Part shown: positions 5,570 to 5,755 of the stretch, one piece after another | Layout of the letters: every line of letters begins with the position of its first letter | Position numbering within the stretch: the first letter of the stretch is position 1 | Assembly (NCBI GenBank): GCA_040386595.1 | Contig: JAZKFE010000050.1 | Span: forward strand, 1 to 5,755 | Reading direction: 5' to 3' | Length of the DNA: 5,755 nt | DNA from: JAKFVC01 sp040386595 | GTDB lineage: Bacteria > Planctomycetota > Planctomycetia > Planctomycetales > Planctomycetaceae | The notes under the pieces: model-generated | Seen by the model: only the letters and a program-made list of their open reading frames with translations | The model's database searches: none | What the model was told of the DNA's origin: nothing | Program-made: the position numbers and the translations under genes

Positions 5570-5755
5570 ATTGTTTAAATCTTCCGAGGAATTCTTAAAC
5601 GAGGAGAACTAGCACTTCTAATTCGAACTTAATAAGCAGGACAAATCGTCCCCAAACTATTCCAACTCGAGCGGGTTAACTTAATAGTTGCGTCTGAGAT
5701 GATTGGGTAGCCCAGATTCTCGAATCTGGGTGAGCGAAGCGAACAAGAGGTTGTG
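5570..5755. other. Upstream region of the topoisomerase gene
   Basis: This is 186 bp of non-coding sequence to the right edge of the window, holding the presumed promoter and leader of the minus-strand topoisomerase gene. It is A+T-richer near the gene (5570-5640). The 9-mer AACTTAATA occurs twice (near 5625 and 5675) in direct orientation. I found no convincing -35/-10 pair. The outer part carries the dispersed hairpin at 5704-5730. Confidence 0.5.
5704..5730 (-). repeat. Dispersed hairpin repeat (CCAGATTC type), copy B
   Basis: CCCAGATTC (5711-5719) pairs perfectly with GAATCTGGG (5722-5730) around a 2-nt loop. Read on the minus strand, 5729-5704 equals 809-834 of copy A except for one base in the loop, including the tail GGCTACCCA outside the stem. 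Since the tail is conserved too, this is a shared element and not two chance hairpins. It sits about 135 bp upstream of the topoisomerase start. Confidence 0.75.

Noticed and set aside
5620..5690. Direct repeat AACTTAATA and possible promoter boxes upstream of the topoisomerase gene
   Set aside because: The 9-mers are A+T-rich and about 50 bp apart, and no -35/-10 pair with 16-18 bp spacing stands out. Planctomycete promoter consensus is also poorly defined.

Overview
The window looks like chromosomal DNA from a planctomycete (Planctomycetota) of moderate GC content. Four points suggest this. Genes for tetrahydromethanopterin (H4MPT)-linked C1 metabolism (fae and an MtdA/MtdC-type dehydrogenase) sit in a bacterial context. 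The topoisomerase B subunit is of a type I associate with this phylum. The fragment at the left edge resembles the C-terminus of large planctomycete hydrolases. The intergenic hairpins carry an 'ACAACATAGCCC + CCCAGGG...' core that I recall as a dispersed repeat in planctomycetes and related phyla. The last two points rest on memory, not on a search.

Layout, left to right. (1) 2-370, plus strand: the 3' end of a large protein, probably a hydrolase of the prolyl-oligopeptidase / alpha-beta type. (2) 371-903: 533 bp without a gene between convergent genes. It holds at least six hairpins in 491-716, arranged as two facing copies of one repeat unit with two small hairpins between them, and another dispersed hairpin at 805-834. 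(3) Everything from 904 to 5569 is on the minus strand. Read in transcription order it is: type IIA topoisomerase B subunit (5569-3653), a 325-bp gap, fae (3327-2830), a hairpin terminator (2807-2776), mtdC-like dehydrogenase (2682-1822), a short-stem terminator with a T-tract (1814-1791), a 339-bp gap, and a TetR-family regulator (1482-904). (4) 5570-5755: upstream region of the topoisomerase gene, ending in a second copy of the 805-834 hairpin in opposite orientation.

Functionally, Fae condenses formaldehyde with H4MPT to methylene-H4MPT, and the MtdC-like enzyme oxidises methylene-H4MPT to methenyl-H4MPT with NADP. They are therefore consecutive steps of formaldehyde oxidation or detoxification. 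The hairpin between them and the strongly biased codon use of fae suggest that fae is expressed well above mtdC. The TetR gene lies downstream and might regulate the pair, but nothing in the sequence proves it. The topoisomerase gene has no A-subunit gene beside it here and carries an unusual Gln in the TOPRIM EGDSAGG motif.

I do not see a new multi-gene system. The most notable items are the repeat architecture, the TOPRIM substitution and the fae/mtdC transcriptional arrangement.
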